Positions 19,069 to 28,080 are shown, counted from the first letter of the stretch. The stretch is 39,631 nt of DNA from Planctomycetaceae bacterium (GCA_021732415.1 JAKFVC010000019.1:1-39631); one strand, 5' to 3'. A program made the numbers and translations. Notes: generated by a model from the letters alone, not told the origin.

Positions 19069-19866
19069 GTGATATCGGGCTACGCAGATCAATGGGCTCT
19101 GGTGACCGGAGCTTCATCCGGGATAGGTGCGGAATTCGCGCGCCGTCTGGCGTCGCGCGGCATGCACCTGGTTCTCGTCGCCCGCCGCAAAGAACTCCTC
19201 GAGAAACTCGCTGAAGAGCTGCATACCGCTCACGGCACCAAGTGTGAAATCATCGTCTGCGATTTGACCGATCCCGTGCAGCGAGCAGCAATGGTCGCCG
19301 AGATCGCCAAGCGGAATATCACCATCGAACTGCTGATCAACAACGCCGGCTTAGGGTATGTCTGTGAGATCGAAACAACCGACATCAAACGCATCATGGA
19401 AATGGTGCAGTTGAACATCGGGGCGCTCACGGAGCTGGCCTATGTCTATCTGCAGGGCATGATGCTGCGTGGTCATGGTGCGGTGCTAAATGTCTCATCA
19501 GTCGCCGCATTCCAGCCAGTGGCTTACATGGGTGTGTATGCGGCGTCGAAGGCATTTGTCCTGCATTTCTCGGAAGCGATGTGGGCCGAAGCCAGAGAGA
19601 AGGGCGTGACGGTCACGGCCCTCTGTCCGGGCCCCACGCAGACCGATTTCTTCGATGTCGCCGGAGCCAAGGGGTGGCTCGCCAAGAAACGTTCGCAGAC
19701 CCCGGAAGAGGTCGTCCGTTGCGGCATGCGGGCTCTCGAAAAGAAGCGGCAATACACGGTATCCGGCTGGATCAATTACATCCTGGCCCTGGCCGTCCGA
19801 CTGGCGAATCGCCGTACGGTTGTTCGCGAGTCGATGAAGTATTTCCGCCCCGCGAAGCCGAAGTGA
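19069..19866 (+). CDS. Short-chain dehydrogenase/reductase
   Basis: 265 residues of the classical SDR family. The cofactor motif TGASSGIG is at 13-20, and ARR after the second strand favours NADP(H). NNAG is at 91-94, the catalytic serine lies in NVSSVAAF (143-144), and Y157-x3-K161 completes the active site. The C-terminal third (SQTPEEVVRCGMRALEKKRQYTVSGWINYILALAVRLANR) resembles the DltE/YqjQ-like group, which often acts on lipid-like or long-chain keto substrates. The start is GTG, with GGGGG 8 nt upstream. The gap of 224 bp to the preceding gene suggests its own promoter. The substrate cannot be read from the sequence. Confidence 0.9.
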   Translation: MISGYADQWALVTGASSGIGAEFARRLASRGMHLVLVARRKELLEKLAEELHTAHGTKCEIIVCDLTDPVQRAAMVAEIAKRNITIELLINNAGLGYVCEIETTDIKRIMEMVQLNIGALTELAYVYLQGMMLRGHGAVLNVSSVAAFQPVAYMGVYAASKAFVLHFSEAMWAEAREKGVTVTALCPGPTQTDFFDVAGAKGWLAKKRSQTPEEVVRCGMRALEKKRQYTVSGWINYILALAVRLANRRTVVRESMKYFRPAKPK

Positions 19867-19873
19867 TCTGCGA

Positions 19874-21640
19874 CTATCCTTGAGCCGCCTCCGTCAAGGA
19901 ATCGGGTAGCGGGAAGTTCTTCAAGGTGCTGCCGGTGATGTCCAGGTTGACTCCGCGACGCTTGGCATGTGTGCTGAACCACTCGCTCGCCGCATGAGAA
20001 TTGAGGATCGCCGCCAGGGCCGGGAGTGATAAGTCGCTGATCAAACTCCCTGTGGAGCCCGGTTTCAACACGATCAGATTGACCGAGAACCCCACGTAGG
20101 TCGGCGCTTCCACATACGCAAACAGCGGCTCACGGCACATTTGGACGGCCAGAATCCGGGGCTCTTCGAACAGCCGTGATTCGCGCGGCCAATGCAGATG
20201 CCACCAGGGGATCTTGCCTTGTAAAGTTTCACGGCGACGCTCCAACAAGTGGCGAAAACGCTGGAGATGCCTGGAGATATTCGGCAACAAAGAGATCTCA
20301 GGGGCCGTATCGCGATTGAGGTATAGCAACCAATGCGTGGGTTCGGTCGGCGACCAGTCGCGGGTGATTCCTGCTGCGGAATAGTATGGCCGGACGCAGT
20401 GTTGCTCGGCCGCCGACAAGTTCAGCTGCTGCAGCTCGTCGGTGGTTAGCACGAAGACTCCTTCACCGGCGCGGTACTCCGGTTGCTCCAAGGCCTGCTT
20501 ACGAGTGACCCGGGGCGGGTTCTCCGCGATGCCTTGGCGAACTTCGAAGAGATCGCCGAGTCGTAGACCATGCTGGACTCGTCCAGTACTGGACTTTGTC
20601 GGCGACGCGGGGCGGGGGTTGAGCCAGATGCGACCGTCGGAAAACAAATCGTCTCGGGCAACTTGGTGGTAGGTAAATGGGGCGGTGTCGAGGTCCTTTG
20701 CATTTGCTTGACGGCGATTGCGCAAATCAGCCCACAAGTCCGGATCACCGACAGACGAGTGAAAGGCAGGCTGCAAATTGAAGATGTCGCAGGGTTCGCT
20801 GGAGACTCCCTTCCGAGCCTGCATGATGATGTGCCGGCCACCCACGCCAGCGAATACCGGGGCCTGAGCGAGATCCACAAACTCGAGCGGCGTCGCTTCT
20901 TCAGCCAGACGCTCAATCAGCGGTCGCCCGGCGGCGGAGGTCGTCCAGTAGCTGTTGACGATGAAGGTCAACAGTCCCTCCGGTCGCAGCAAATCGAGGG
21001 AGCGATGGAAGAAGTAGTGCCACAGATCCATCCGCGCCTGCCGCCAACGGACGGATAGCGGTGCATGTTCGAGACCCGCCAGATCGAGCTTCGCCCCGCG
21101 TTCGCGGCGGTACGGAGGGTTGGCCAGGACGACATCAAATCCCCCCGCGGCACAGATCTCGGGAAACGCTTGACTCCAATGAAAGGGAGCGTTTTCTGAT
21201 GGGGACGAACTGACTTCGAAGGTTTCCCAACCATGTCCCGAAACAGCGTTAGCACAACGAAAATTGGTCTTGAGAACCTGCTCCAGATCAGACGCCGAAA
21301 CCTGCCCATCAAGGTCGGCCCGAAACCTCTGTCGCAGGCGTTCCACGGCCTCGCCATCCAGATCTACGCCGAACAATTGCCGCCGAATGATGTCTAATCG
21401 ACCTGGTCCGTCAGAGGCTGAAAATGGGAGACAGAGCTGTTGGTAAGCGGGCCAGAGCAGGGCTCCTTCACCGCACGCTGGGTCGATCACTCGTACGGTG
21501 GAAAGCGATTGGCCGGCAGACTGCCAGCGGTGGAATGTTGCCGCCACCATGTACCTGGCGACTGGTTCCGGAGTGTAGAACACACCTTGCCGTTTACGAC
21601 TGTCACGGGAACGCGGAGTGACGTCGCCAGTCGGCTTCAC
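19874..21640 (-). CDS. Orphan adenine-type DNA methyltransferase (Eco57I/TaqI-like)
   Basis: 588 residues. RKRQGVFYTPEPVARYMV at 15-32 is the N-terminal signature of Eco57I/TaqI-like enzymes. The SAM-binding motif I is VIDPACGEGAL at 51-61, the acidic residue of motif II is in GVDLD at 91-95, and the catalytic NPPY is at 174-177. The C-terminal half looks like a TaqI-type target-recognition domain ending in SEWFSTHAKRRGVNLDITGSTLKNFPLP. No endonuclease motif or partner restriction gene is present, so it is either an orphan methylase or one half of a split system. Its GTG start overlaps the stop of the upstream gene (GTGA), so translation is probably coupled. It converges with the SDR gene 7 bp away. 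Confidence 0.87.
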   Translation of the reverse strand: MKPTGDVTPRSRDSRKRQGVFYTPEPVARYMVAATFHRWQSAGQSLSTVRVIDPACGEGALLWPAYQQLCLPFSASDGPGRLDIIRRQLFGVDLDGEAVERLRQRFRADLDGQVSASDLEQVLKTNFRCANAVSGHGWETFEVSSSPSENAPFHWSQAFPEICAAGGFDVVLANPPYRRERGAKLDLAGLEHAPLSVRWRQARMDLWHYFFHRSLDLLRPEGLLTFIVNSYWTTSAAGRPLIERLAEEATPLEFVDLAQAPVFAGVGGRHIIMQARKGVSSEPCDIFNLQPAFHSSVGDPDLWADLRNRRQANAKDLDTAPFTYHQVARDDLFSDGRIWLNPRPASPTKSSTGRVQHGLRLGDLFEVRQGIAENPPRVTRKQALEQPEYRAGEGVFVLTTDELQQLNLSAAEQHCVRPYYSAAGITRDWSPTEPTHWLLYLNRDTAPEISLLPNISRHLQRFRHLLERRRETLQGKIPWWHLHWPRESRLFEEPRILAVQMCREPLFAYVEAPTYVGFSVNLIVLKPGSTGSLISDLSLPALAAILNSHAASEWFSTHAKRRGVNLDITGSTLKNFPLPDSLTEAAQG

Positions 21641-22125
21641 GACGGCAGCTCCAGATCGTCGAATGGATCTTCGTCCTCGTCGTCATCGGGCAGTTCGCAA
21701 TTGAGCGACCGCGACATTTCCTCGAAGAGGGGATCGGACGTTTCGAGCTCGGTATCGTCCGCCTGGCACAGGACCAGGACGGTAAAGTCCTGGGCGAGGA
21801 ACGAACGAATGCGGGCCGTATTCACGAGTTCCAGGCAGAAGAACTCGATGTCGTACCCCATCGTCGGCTGACTGAGGAGTTCATCGTCCGCATCGTAGGC
21901 GTCCAGGTCGGGGTATTCATCTTTGAATGCCGCGAGGGCCGTTTCCAGGACGAGGTCGGGGGAAGGGCGGTCTCGAAACAATCCGACCGACCAGAAGGAT
22001 GTTCCAGGACCTGAGACCGTAATCAAACATTCGTCACCCTGTTCCTGTTCCGAGACTTCCCAGTCCGCAGGGTATTGAAACGTAATGCCGTGACGGTCAT
22101 AGACTTCCCGCATAACTTTCTGCAT
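21637..22125 (-). CDS. Small acidic protein coupled to the methylase
   Basis: 162 residues with no signal peptide. The N-terminal segment YDRHGITFQYPADWEV looks like the opening strands of the PsbP/DcrB/Mog1-like fold (DUF1795-type proteins begin this way). The C-terminus is very acidic (DDDEDEDPFDDLELPS), as if mimicking nucleic acid or tethering a partner. Its TGA overlaps the methylase GTG by four bases, which implies one mRNA and near-stoichiometric translation. An anti-sigma-like or protein-binding role is possible but not shown. ATG start at 22125; the ATG at residue 5 is an alternative. Confidence 0.7.
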   Translation of the reverse strand: MQKVMREVYDRHGITFQYPADWEVSEQEQGDECLITVSGPGTSFWSVGLFRDRPSPDLVLETALAAFKDEYPDLDAYDADDELLSQPTMGYDIEFFCLELVNTARIRSFLAQDFTVLVLCQADDTELETSDPLFEEMSRSLNCELPDDDEDEDPFDDLELPS

Positions 22126-22463
22126 CCATTACAAGATTTAAGAGGTAAACACCCCAACGTTGATCGCCATCAAGCACGCAGGACAGACAACGATCGGCTC
22201 TGTTCGCCAGTTCTCTGGCATTTGGAGCGGGACGAATTTCGACCGTCCAAATCCCATCCTAACGGTAGAGGGTCTTGTGACGGACCCTTTTTTGCGGTAT
22301 CCTAATAACATGCGTTGGTAATGGAAGCGTAAGTTCTCAATACCGTCTGCATTCTGAAAAATGCATCAATTCCCGCGCTCACTGAAAGAGATTATTCAGC
22401 GACCGCGACTTTGGCCTCAGGGAGCTAATTGCCCCGAGGTAATTTTATATTGGAGGGACAAGT
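22126..22463. other. Divergent intergenic region with an unassigned terminator
   Basis: About 340 bp between divergently transcribed genes; it should carry both promoters. The clear structure is the terminator-like hairpin at 22269-22293 on the plus strand, with no annotated gene upstream of it on that strand. Confidence 0.6.
22269..22293 (+). terminator. Terminator-like hairpin with T-run and no upstream gene
   Basis: AGGGTC at 22269-22274 pairs with GACCCT at 22283-22288 across an 8-nt loop, followed by a run of six T (22288-22293). The stem is short, but its form is that of an intrinsic terminator. It points away from both flanking genes' starts, so it could end a small RNA or attenuate the leader of the next gene. 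Confidence 0.5.
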
Positions 22464-22853
22464 ATGGCGTCTTCACGGGCAGACGAGGTTGCAGAACTCC
22501 TGTGGGAACTCAAGCGAGCGGACAAGATTTCAACATTCACCCTGATTGCTCGTCGGGCTGGATTCGCCGCCGGTAACAAAGGCCGGGCGATGATGACGAC
22601 GCTGAAAACAGTGCGTCGCGATTGGCCCCACCTGCACTGGTGGCGGGCGATTGCCGACGACGGCATTCTCGACACGGGCACCGAGCATCTGGCATTGCTC
22701 CGCGAAGCAGGATTCGAGTTCTCCAATGTGAAAGAGGACGGCAAGCAAGTCGTCATCAAGGAACTCGAAGTCCACGTGATGAGCTGGGATGATGTTCCCG
22801 AACCCGTCGCCGCTGTCGAAACCGAGGAAGAAGAAGTCGCCGTCGCCGATTGA
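22464..22853 (+). CDS. Alkyltransferase-like (ATL/MGMT-fold) DNA-binding protein
   Basis: 129 residues. Residues 21-67 follow the layout of the O6-alkylguanine-DNA alkyltransferase C-terminal domain: an FTLIARRAGF helix, GRAMMTTLKTVRR in place of the AVGxAL recognition helix, and HLHWWRAIADDGIL in place of PCHRVI..DG.L. The reactive cysteine position is tryptophan, as in ATL proteins, which bind bulky O6-alkyl lesions without repairing them and hand them to nucleotide excision repair. Arg61 would be the retained base-flipping-associated residue. The tail is acidic (ETEEEEVAVAD). A strong GGAGGG lies 10 nt upstream of the ATG, and a hairpin terminator follows, so it is monocistronic and probably well expressed. 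The assignment comes from motif layout only. Confidence 0.5.
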   Translation: MASSRADEVAELLWELKRADKISTFTLIARRAGFAAGNKGRAMMTTLKTVRRDWPHLHWWRAIADDGILDTGTEHLALLREAGFEFSNVKEDGKQVVIKELEVHVMSWDDVPEPVAAVETEEEEVAVAD

Positions 22854-22900
22854 TGCCGAGAGCTTCTCGCCGCACGATCTGAAACGAACACGCAGATGCA

Positions 22901-22935
22901 GCCCGGTCGCTGAAACAGCGACCGGGCTGTTTCGT
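22901..22935 (+). terminator. Rho-independent terminator of the ATL-like gene
   Basis: A perfect 12-bp G/C-rich stem (22901-22912 with 22916-22927) with an AAA loop is followed by TGTTTCGTTTG. It lies 48 bp after the stop codon. Confidence 0.75.
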
Positions 22936-22949
22936 TTGTCGCCCGACTC

Positions 22950-23020
22950 TCCGTAGCCCGACTCTCTGAGTCGGGTGCTTCGACCACCGGAAGTCCCGAC
23001 TCAGAGAGTCGGGCTACGGA
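22950..23020. repeat. 26-bp inverted repeat (GCCCGACTCTCTGAGTCGGG family)
   Basis: Arms 22950-22975 and 22995-23020 are perfect reverse complements with a 19-nt loop; each arm contains its own palindrome GACTCTCTGAGTC. It belongs to the same broad family as the gyrA-leader hairpin. It lies between the convergent ATL-like and RND-pump genes, 7 bp from the pump stop codon. Confidence 0.93.
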
Positions 23021-23027
23021 AATCATC

Positions 23028-26000
23028 CTATTCTCCGACATCAGTCTGATGCGTCGTCAGCAGTTGCGCGTCCTTACCGCTCATCTGGAAGAAGAGCCCA
23101 GGGTGGACGATGTACTCGCACGCGGTCGAAGTAATCAACCCGCCGAGAATGACTGTCGCCACTGGATACAGAATCTCCTTGCCCGGTTGCTGTCCGCCCA
23201 GTACCAACGGCACCAGACCGATACCGGCGGTCAGGGCCGTCATCAAGACGGGAGCCAGTCGTTCCAGGCTACCTCGCAAGACCATCTCGTGGGAGAAATG
23301 TTCTCCCTCCTCACGCATCAAATGTAAGTAGTGAGACACCAGCAAGATCCCATTCCGGGCCGCGATACCGCCGAGGGAGATAAATCCGACCAAGCTGGCC
23401 ACAGTCAGCGTTTGTCCCGTGATCCACAGTGCCAGAATGCCGCCGACATAGGCGATCGGCAATGCAAACATGACCTGCAGGACGATCCGTGCCGACGGGA
23501 ACAAGGTGTAGAGCACCAGGAATACCCCGAAGAACGACACGATACTGAGCATGCCAATCAACTGGGTTGCTTCCTGCTGGGCTTCGAACTGGCCGCCGTA
23601 TTCGACGAAATAACCCTCGGGAAGTTTGACCTTGGTTTTGACCGCCTGCTTGATGTCGGCCACCACGCTGCCCAGGTCGCGGTCGGTCGCGTTGGCCCGA
23701 ATGGCGATGCGGCGTTTGACTCGCTCATGACTGATCGTGTTGGGTCCGCCCGCTTCGTAGACTTTGGCGACCGCGGAGAGCGGGATTCGTCCGCCATGCG
23801 GCAACTCGAGCGACAGGCGATGCAGCTTGCTGAAGTCGGTGCGGTATTCATTGTCGAACCGCAAAACGATATCGAACATCCGCTGGCCTTCCAGCAGAGT
23901 TGAAGCCACCTTGCCGTTGAGGGCCGTTTCGATGAACTCGTTGACATGCCCCGGCGTCAGTCCATAGGCAGCCAGTTGCTCGCGATTGAGTTCGATGCGC
24001 AGTTGAGGAATCAGTTGCTGGGGCTCCACAACCGGTGGCGCCATGCCGGGGATTTCTGCAATCGCCTGCTTGATTTCCTGGGCCTTTTTACGCAGGACAT
24101 CCAAGTCATCTCCGAACAGCTTGATCGCGATCTGAGCGTTCACGCCCGACAGCATGTGACTCATCATATGAGCCAGCGGTTGTTCGACTTCGTATTCGAT
24201 TCCCGGGATCTCTTCTAACTCGGCCCGCAATTGAGCCAGAACGGCTTGCCGGGGGAGACCACTGTCCGGATTGAGCCCCAAAATGTATTCCGTGTGATTC
24301 ACCCCTTCGGCATGTTCATCCAGTTCCGCGCGACCCGTACGACGGACGTAGCTCCGGACAATTCCACGCGGTGCGGCGTCAGTCTGCAAGTGCTTGCGCA
24401 GTGCGGCGTCGACCATCGCACAAGCGCGGTTGGAAGCCTCCAGAGACGCCCCCGGCGGCAAGACGACATTGACCTGAGCGGCACCTTCATCGAAGGGCGG
24501 CAGGAAGTCGCTACCCAAATTCGCGGCCAGAATTCCGCTGCCAATCATCGAGCCAAACACGCAGATCAGGATCACGGTCAGCCCCCAGCCGTTCATGCTG
24601 ATCTTGATCACGGGAGTCACGCACCACTTCATGAAGCGGAGCAGGGGGCTGTCTTTTTCGCTATGGGCCGCCTTCGAACCCGACAGTAACAGGCTCGCCA
24701 GAACGGGTGTGACCGTCAGCGAAACCAGCAGCGAAGCTAGGATGGACGTGATATACGCCAACCCCAGCGGAGCAAACAGACGGCCTTCAATTCCCGATAG
24801 AGCGAACAGCGGGATGAAGACCAGAATCACGAGCATCGTGCCGTAGACGATGGAACTGCGCACTTCCAGGCTCGCCTTGTAGACCACCTTCAGCATCGGT
24901 TCGGGGACGGCCGCGTGGGCATTTTGAGCGAGCCGGCGGAAGACGTTTTCGATATCAACAATGGCGTCGTCAACCAGTTCTCCCATCGCCACCGCCAGAC
25001 CGCCGAGGGTCATGACATTGATTGATACTCCGAACAACCAGAACACCAGGCCCGTGATCACAATCGACAGCGGGATGGCTGTCAAGGTGATGAACGTCGT
25101 GCGGAAGTTCAGGAGGAACAGGAACAGAATGATGAGGACCAGGATGGCCCCGTCGCGCAAAGCTTCAATCACGTTATGGATGCCACGATCGATGAACTCA
25201 CGCTGTTGATAGAGTTCCGTATTGATCTGTATATCGTCAGGCAGCGAGGCTTTCAGGTCCTCCAGGGAACGAGTGATTTCCTCGGTCAGCCACCGTGTAT
25301 CGGCCGTCGGCTGCTTGCCGATCGTAATCACGACCGACTGCTGGCCGTTGACCGAACTGTCGCCCCGCTTCTGTTGCATCCCGGTCACAATCCGCGCGAC
25401 ATCACGCAGCAGCACCGACCGCGAAGGGGTCGCCTTCACCACCGTCATGCCGAGATCGTCGATCGTCGTGGCTCGGCCGATACCCCGCACCAGAAACTCC
25501 ATCGCCCCTTGCTGCATGTAGCCGCCTGTTGAGTTGAGGTTACTCTCCTTGAGAGCAGCCTCAACTTCATCCAGGGTCACTTCATAAGCCAACAACGATT
25601 CCGGATTGACGAGCACCTGGAACTGCTTGCGGCCGCCACCCATGATGATGACTTGTGAGACCCCCGGCACGGTCAGCAGCCGAGGCCGGATCACCCAGTC
25701 GGCAATCGTCCGCACGTCCATCGGTTTGGTCTGATTGTCCTTGCTAGTAAGGCCGATCAGCATGATCTGGCCCATCAACGAGCTGATGGGAGCCAGCTCC
25801 GGCTTCACATCGGGCGGCAGGCGGCTCATCACCGTGCCCATCCGTTCGTTGACAATCTGCCGGGCCACGTAGACGTCAGTGTTCCAGCCAAATTCGACGT
25901 TGATGACCGACAGCCCGATTCCTGAGGAACTGCGGACTGCCGCGACTCCGGCGGCCCCATTGAACGCCGTTTCGAGGGGCAGGGTCACCAGCGTTTCGAC

Positions 26001-26177
26001 TTCCTCGGGGGCCAGGCCGTGACACTCGACCATGACCGTCACGCGGGGGCGGGTCATGTTGGGAAAGATGTCGATCGGCAATTGAGCCATGACGATCGAA
26101 CCCATCACTAGGGTCACCAGCGCCAGGCACACGATTAATAGCCGGTGGTGCAGAGAAAACCGAATCAGAGCGTTCAA
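23028..26177 (-). CDS. Heavy-metal RND efflux pump (CusA/CzcA family)
   Basis: 1049 residues, the usual length for HME-RND inner-membrane pumps, which export metal cations from periplasm or cytoplasm using the proton gradient. LPIDIFPNMTRPRVTV at 33-48 follows the first span. The TM4 signature is GELVDDAIVDIENVFRRL at 399-416, which carries the proton-relay acidic residues. This is neither the CusA form (MVDAAIVMIEN) nor the CzcA form (IVDGAVVIVEN), so the metal is uncertain. The end of the second transmembrane block (VASLVGFISLGGIAARNGILLVSHY) is also typical. The start codon is TTG with GGAA nine nt upstream. The fusion-protein gene lies 209 bp upstream, and a hairpin element fills the gap. 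No outer-membrane TolC-like gene is in view. Confidence 0.93.
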   Translation of the reverse strand: MNALIRFSLHHRLLIVCLALVTLVMGSIVMAQLPIDIFPNMTRPRVTVMVECHGLAPEEVETLVTLPLETAFNGAAGVAAVRSSSGIGLSVINVEFGWNTDVYVARQIVNERMGTVMSRLPPDVKPELAPISSLMGQIMLIGLTSKDNQTKPMDVRTIADWVIRPRLLTVPGVSQVIIMGGGRKQFQVLVNPESLLAYEVTLDEVEAALKESNLNSTGGYMQQGAMEFLVRGIGRATTIDDLGMTVVKATPSRSVLLRDVARIVTGMQQKRGDSSVNGQQSVVITIGKQPTADTRWLTEEITRSLEDLKASLPDDIQINTELYQQREFIDRGIHNVIEALRDGAILVLIILFLFLLNFRTTFITLTAIPLSIVITGLVFWLFGVSINVMTLGGLAVAMGELVDDAIVDIENVFRRLAQNAHAAVPEPMLKVVYKASLEVRSSIVYGTMLVILVFIPLFALSGIEGRLFAPLGLAYITSILASLLVSLTVTPVLASLLLSGSKAAHSEKDSPLLRFMKWCVTPVIKISMNGWGLTVILICVFGSMIGSGILAANLGSDFLPPFDEGAAQVNVVLPPGASLEASNRACAMVDAALRKHLQTDAAPRGIVRSYVRRTGRAELDEHAEGVNHTEYILGLNPDSGLPRQAVLAQLRAELEEIPGIEYEVEQPLAHMMSHMLSGVNAQIAIKLFGDDLDVLRKKAQEIKQAIAEIPGMAPPVVEPQQLIPQLRIELNREQLAAYGLTPGHVNEFIETALNGKVASTLLEGQRMFDIVLRFDNEYRTDFSKLHRLSLELPHGGRIPLSAVAKVYEAGGPNTISHERVKRRIAIRANATDRDLGSVVADIKQAVKTKVKLPEGYFVEYGGQFEAQQEATQLIGMLSIVSFFGVFLVLYTLFPSARIVLQVMFALPIAYVGGILALWITGQTLTVASLVGFISLGGIAARNGILLVSHYLHLMREEGEHFSHEMVLRGSLERLAPVLMTALTAGIGLVPLVLGGQQPGKEILYPVATVILGGLITSTACEYIVHPGLFFQMSGKDAQLLTTHQTDVGE

Positions 26178-26242
26178 CGGTGGGGTTCCGGAAAAGAATA
26201 GTTTTAGGCGAGCCGGGCGGCGTAAGTTAGGATTGCAAGTGA

Positions 26243-26382
26243 TGGGAGGGCGAGGGACCCAGAGGGTACCCCGCCGAGCCTAAAGCGACCGCAGGTCGGC
26301 GTCCGCCGGAGGCATACATCCAGCCTCCGGCGGACGCCGAGCTAAAGCTCGTTTTAGGCTCGGCGGGAGCCTCGCCCTCCCA
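26243..26382. repeat. Nested hairpin element E between the pump genes
   Basis: Outer arms 26243-26284 and 26353-26382 pair (GGGAGGGCGAGG...CCGCCGAGCC), with a 14-nt extra piece in the left arm. The inner arms 26296-26313 and 26323-26340 form a perfect 18-bp inverted repeat with a 9-nt loop. The outer family also occurs alone at 29503-29584. Because it sits inside a two-gene operon, it will form a large hairpin in the mRNA and could set the ratio of the two pump subunits. Just upstream, about 26202-26221 is a partial arm of the element-D family. Confidence 0.9.
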
Positions 26383-26386
26383 ACTG

Positions 26387-27862
26387 CTAATGATCGTGAT
26401 CATGGCCAGCATGGGGATCGGCGCCGCCCCCTTCCGCCTTCTTCAAGGCCAGGTGCAGTTGATAGGCCTGGTTCCGCGCGACCTCGTCGCCTTCGAACAG
26501 ACTGCCGTCATTCTTCAACACGACTTCTCGCGGGTCGAGATGCTCAACAGTGACCGGCACCTCTTCCATCAGTTTGCCGTTCTGGCGGAAGACGTAGGCG
26601 TCAGGGCCTTCCTTCACCAGGGCGTCTGCCGGCAAGACGATCCGGTCCTTCAGGTTCTCGACCGGCAGCAGTAAACGCACCTTTTGACCCGGTTTGAACC
26701 GCCACGTCCGGTACATCAACCCGTTCGCACCCGGGTTGTCACGGACCACTTCATTGGCCAGCGGCACGAAGAATTTCAGGGTGCGGTGGACTTCATCGAT
26801 CGAGTTATCCACATAGAGAATCTTGAGGTCCTTGCGAACGACCGACTCGGAGTCGCCCGTTTCAAAAATCACGGTGATCGGCCACGCCTGTTCCAAGGCG
26901 CGTGTCACCAGGGCGCTCTCACGCTCGAACGCCTGACCTTCAATCAGCAATACGGTATGAGACGCCAGTTGGCACAATTCCTCACCAGGCTGCACCAGTT
27001 TCCCCAGGCTGACATTGAGCGACTCGACGGAATAGAGAGATCCCTGGTGCTCGTGCTCCTTCAGATGCGGTGTCGACGGAGACTCTTTCTTCAGCGACAC
27101 GGGCAGCAAGTGCGTGGCGTCCTCTGTCTCACGATCGGCGGTGTCTTTGGAATGCAGATCGAGTGCCGGGTCTGCCTGAGGCACACGTACGGTGAATTGA
27201 CGGATCAGCGTCCTTGTCTCGACGATCTTTTGGATCTGATCCGGCCCCAGCCCGCGCACCAGCAATTCCTGCATCTGGATCAGGCGGGATGATTCCAAAC
27301 GCTTCTTTTCGGATTCCTTCGCAATCACCTGATTCTTGGCCAGTGTCCCTGTCGCAAGTTGCGGACTGAGACGCTGCAGTTCGGCATCGACCAGCTCAAT
27401 TTCCTGCAGGGTTTTCAATAACGCGGATTGGGCATTGGTGAGCAAATCGCTGGTCGGCTGGATGTCAAACAGGGCATCGCCCGGTTTGACCGTCTGCCCC
27501 TGCAGAGCATGCACCTTCAACACGATGCCGTTGACCGTCGTCGAAATCCGGCGCTCACAGTGGCCCGGTTCTTCCGCGACGACTCCGGGAATCGAAACGG
27601 TGCGCCAGTAATCCTGTAACGCGACTTCACCGATTTCCAAACCCAGATTGCGGCGGGCTTGTTCCGAGAGCGACACGTGTCCCAGTTCTCCGGACGCAGC
27701 ATGCGGAGGGTGCGCGGCGGTCTCAGCGCTGGAGGCACTTCCCGGTACGGCAGGACCATGATTGACCCAGGGAAGCCAGCGATCGCGCGTGGCATATCCG
27801 GTCACGCCGCCACCGCCAATGACCGCAGCGCCCACCACCCATTGCCACTTTTTATTCCACAT
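26387..27862 (-). CDS. Membrane-fusion subunit of the metal RND pump (CusB-like)
   Basis: 491 residues from the ATG at 27862, which I prefer because GGAAA lies nine nt upstream and the N-terminus then reads as a proper membrane anchor (WNKKWQWVVGAAVIGGGGVTGYA). The ORF continues upstream by 29 codons without support. It has the HlyD/CusB layout: a barrel-sandwich segment (ISTTVNGIVLKVHALQGQTVKPGDALFDI, lipoyl-like half), a helical hairpin (LLTNAQSALLKTLQEIELVDAEL...LESSRLIQMQELL), the second lipoyl half (YSVESLNVSLGKLVQPGEELCQLA) and a beta-barrel. His-rich stretches occur at both ends (HPPHAASGELGH near 40-55 and HAGHDHDH at the C-terminus), which suggests metal capture and delivery to the pump. 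Confidence 0.88.
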   Translation of the reverse strand: MWNKKWQWVVGAAVIGGGGVTGYATRDRWLPWVNHGPAVPGSASSAETAAHPPHAASGELGHVSLSEQARRNLGLEIGEVALQDYWRTVSIPGVVAEEPGHCERRISTTVNGIVLKVHALQGQTVKPGDALFDIQPTSDLLTNAQSALLKTLQEIELVDAELQRLSPQLATGTLAKNQVIAKESEKKRLESSRLIQMQELLVRGLGPDQIQKIVETRTLIRQFTVRVPQADPALDLHSKDTADRETEDATHLLPVSLKKESPSTPHLKEHEHQGSLYSVESLNVSLGKLVQPGEELCQLASHTVLLIEGQAFERESALVTRALEQAWPITVIFETGDSESVVRKDLKILYVDNSIDEVHRTLKFFVPLANEVVRDNPGANGLMYRTWRFKPGQKVRLLLPVENLKDRIVLPADALVKEGPDAYVFRQNGKLMEEVPVTVEHLDPREVVLKNDGSLFEGDEVARNQAYQLHLALKKAEGGGADPHAGHDHDH

Positions 27863-28080
27863 TATCTTGCTTTCCACTTCAATTCGTCTGGACCAAATTG
27901 TCACCCGGCAGGTCGACGATTCGCTGGCCCTGATGTAAGGATATTTCACCGGTCATCGGCGGCAACTCGCCGACGGGAAAAATAAACTTAAGATCATGTG
28001 AAAATCACGGCCTCGTCGAAGTTCAATACGTTTCGATGGCGGTCCGTGAATGAATTCCCCGAAGGGGATACGTATCACAG

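Noticed and set aside
19874-21640. BREX PglX or a complete restriction-modification enzyme
   Set aside because: The protein is about half the length of PglX, has no nuclease motif, and no brx/pgl genes adjoin.
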